Shown here: positions 63,900 to 64,000 of the stretch, piece by piece
Position numbering within the stretch: position 1 is the first letter of the stretch
How the letters are laid out: each line of letters opens with the position of its first letter
DNA from: Apostichopus japonicus
Lineage: Eukaryota; Echinodermata; Holothuroidea; Aspidochirotida; Stichopodidae
DNA: 64,000 nt
Assembly (NCBI RefSeq): GCF_037975245.1
Contig: NC_092566.1
Span: 18,509,001 to 18,573,000 of the forward strand
Direction of reading: 5' to 3'
Position numbers and translations under genes: made by a program
The notes under the pieces: model-generated
Database searches by the model: none
Told to the model about the DNA's origin: nothing
Seen by the model: the letters and a program-made list of their open reading frames with translations, nothing else

Positions 63900-64000
63900 C
63901 TAAAATACGAAAAAGAATAAACAGATAGGTTAAGTGCAAACCAAATCCGAGGGGTTACATTTGAATGCTGACTGGCATAAACCATACTTAATATAGGAAT

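Larger units (their letters stand above)
46508..64000. repeat. Tandem segmental duplication, block 2 (truncated by window edge)
   Basis: Collinear with block 1 from about 46508 to the window end. Block 2 differs by an 861-bp insertion (50266-51126), a 1459-bp insertion (47560-49018), two copies of a repeat of about 345 bp, a LINE fragment in ceramidase intron 9, and much shorter arrays in introns 8, 13 and 15. Confidence 0.75.

Overview
The window is animal nuclear DNA with long introns, GT-AG splice sites, a tRNA-derived SINE, a LINE reverse-transcriptase relic, several hAT-type DNA transposons and many minisatellites. The two main genes look like orthologues of vertebrate DNAJB12/DNAJB14 and of neutral ceramidase (ASAH2). 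Gene content, AT-rich non-coding DNA and frequent AGGCCTA motifs fit an invertebrate deuterostome. An echinoderm such as a sea cucumber is my best guess, but the sequence alone does not prove it. LAYOUT: 1-282 (-) is the first coding part of an unrecognised secreted protein that runs off the left edge. 283-1565 is a divergent promoter region. 1566-15971 (+) is a complete nine-exon DNAJB12/14-type J-protein (386 aa as I read it). Its intron 1 holds a 1.2-kb non-autonomous hAT element and a 4.0-kb hAT element with an intact-looking two-exon transposase. Introns 2, 4, 5 and 6 hold minisatellites. 15972 to about 17.8 kb is probable 3' UTR. 17.8-20.35 kb is intergenic with two small MITEs. 24624-44872 (-) is a complete 19-exon neutral ceramidase (701 aa). 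44.9-46.5 kb is its upstream flank. 46.5-52.6 kb repeats the downstream flank of the first ceramidase. 52583-63899 (-) holds exons 6-19 of a second ceramidase, whose 5' end lies beyond the window. The ceramidases are a head-to-tail tandem duplication with a unit of about 26 kb (homology starts near 20.355 kb and again near 46.508 kb). All 14 exons that can be compared have identical lengths except the last, where copy 2 reads through the copy-1 stop into a hydrophobic tail. HOW THE GENES WORK: the J-protein would act at the ER membrane with Hsp70. The ceramidases would hydrolyse ceramide to sphingosine and fatty acid outside the cell or at its surface. No pathway link between the two loci is visible. 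MOST UNUSUAL: in the J-protein gene, two adjacent introns each begin with a minisatellite whose unit is the end of the preceding exon plus its 5' splice site. After exon 5 this gives about 40 tandem donor-type sites in 50-bp steps. Also notable are an 84-bp-arm palindrome with a 1-base loop, a 73-bp array carrying an internal 19-unit (1387-bp) duplication found only in ceramidase copy 1, and an 861-bp insertion whose empty site is preserved in the paralogous block. All exon calls were made by eye from splice sites, phase and family resemblance. No search was run.
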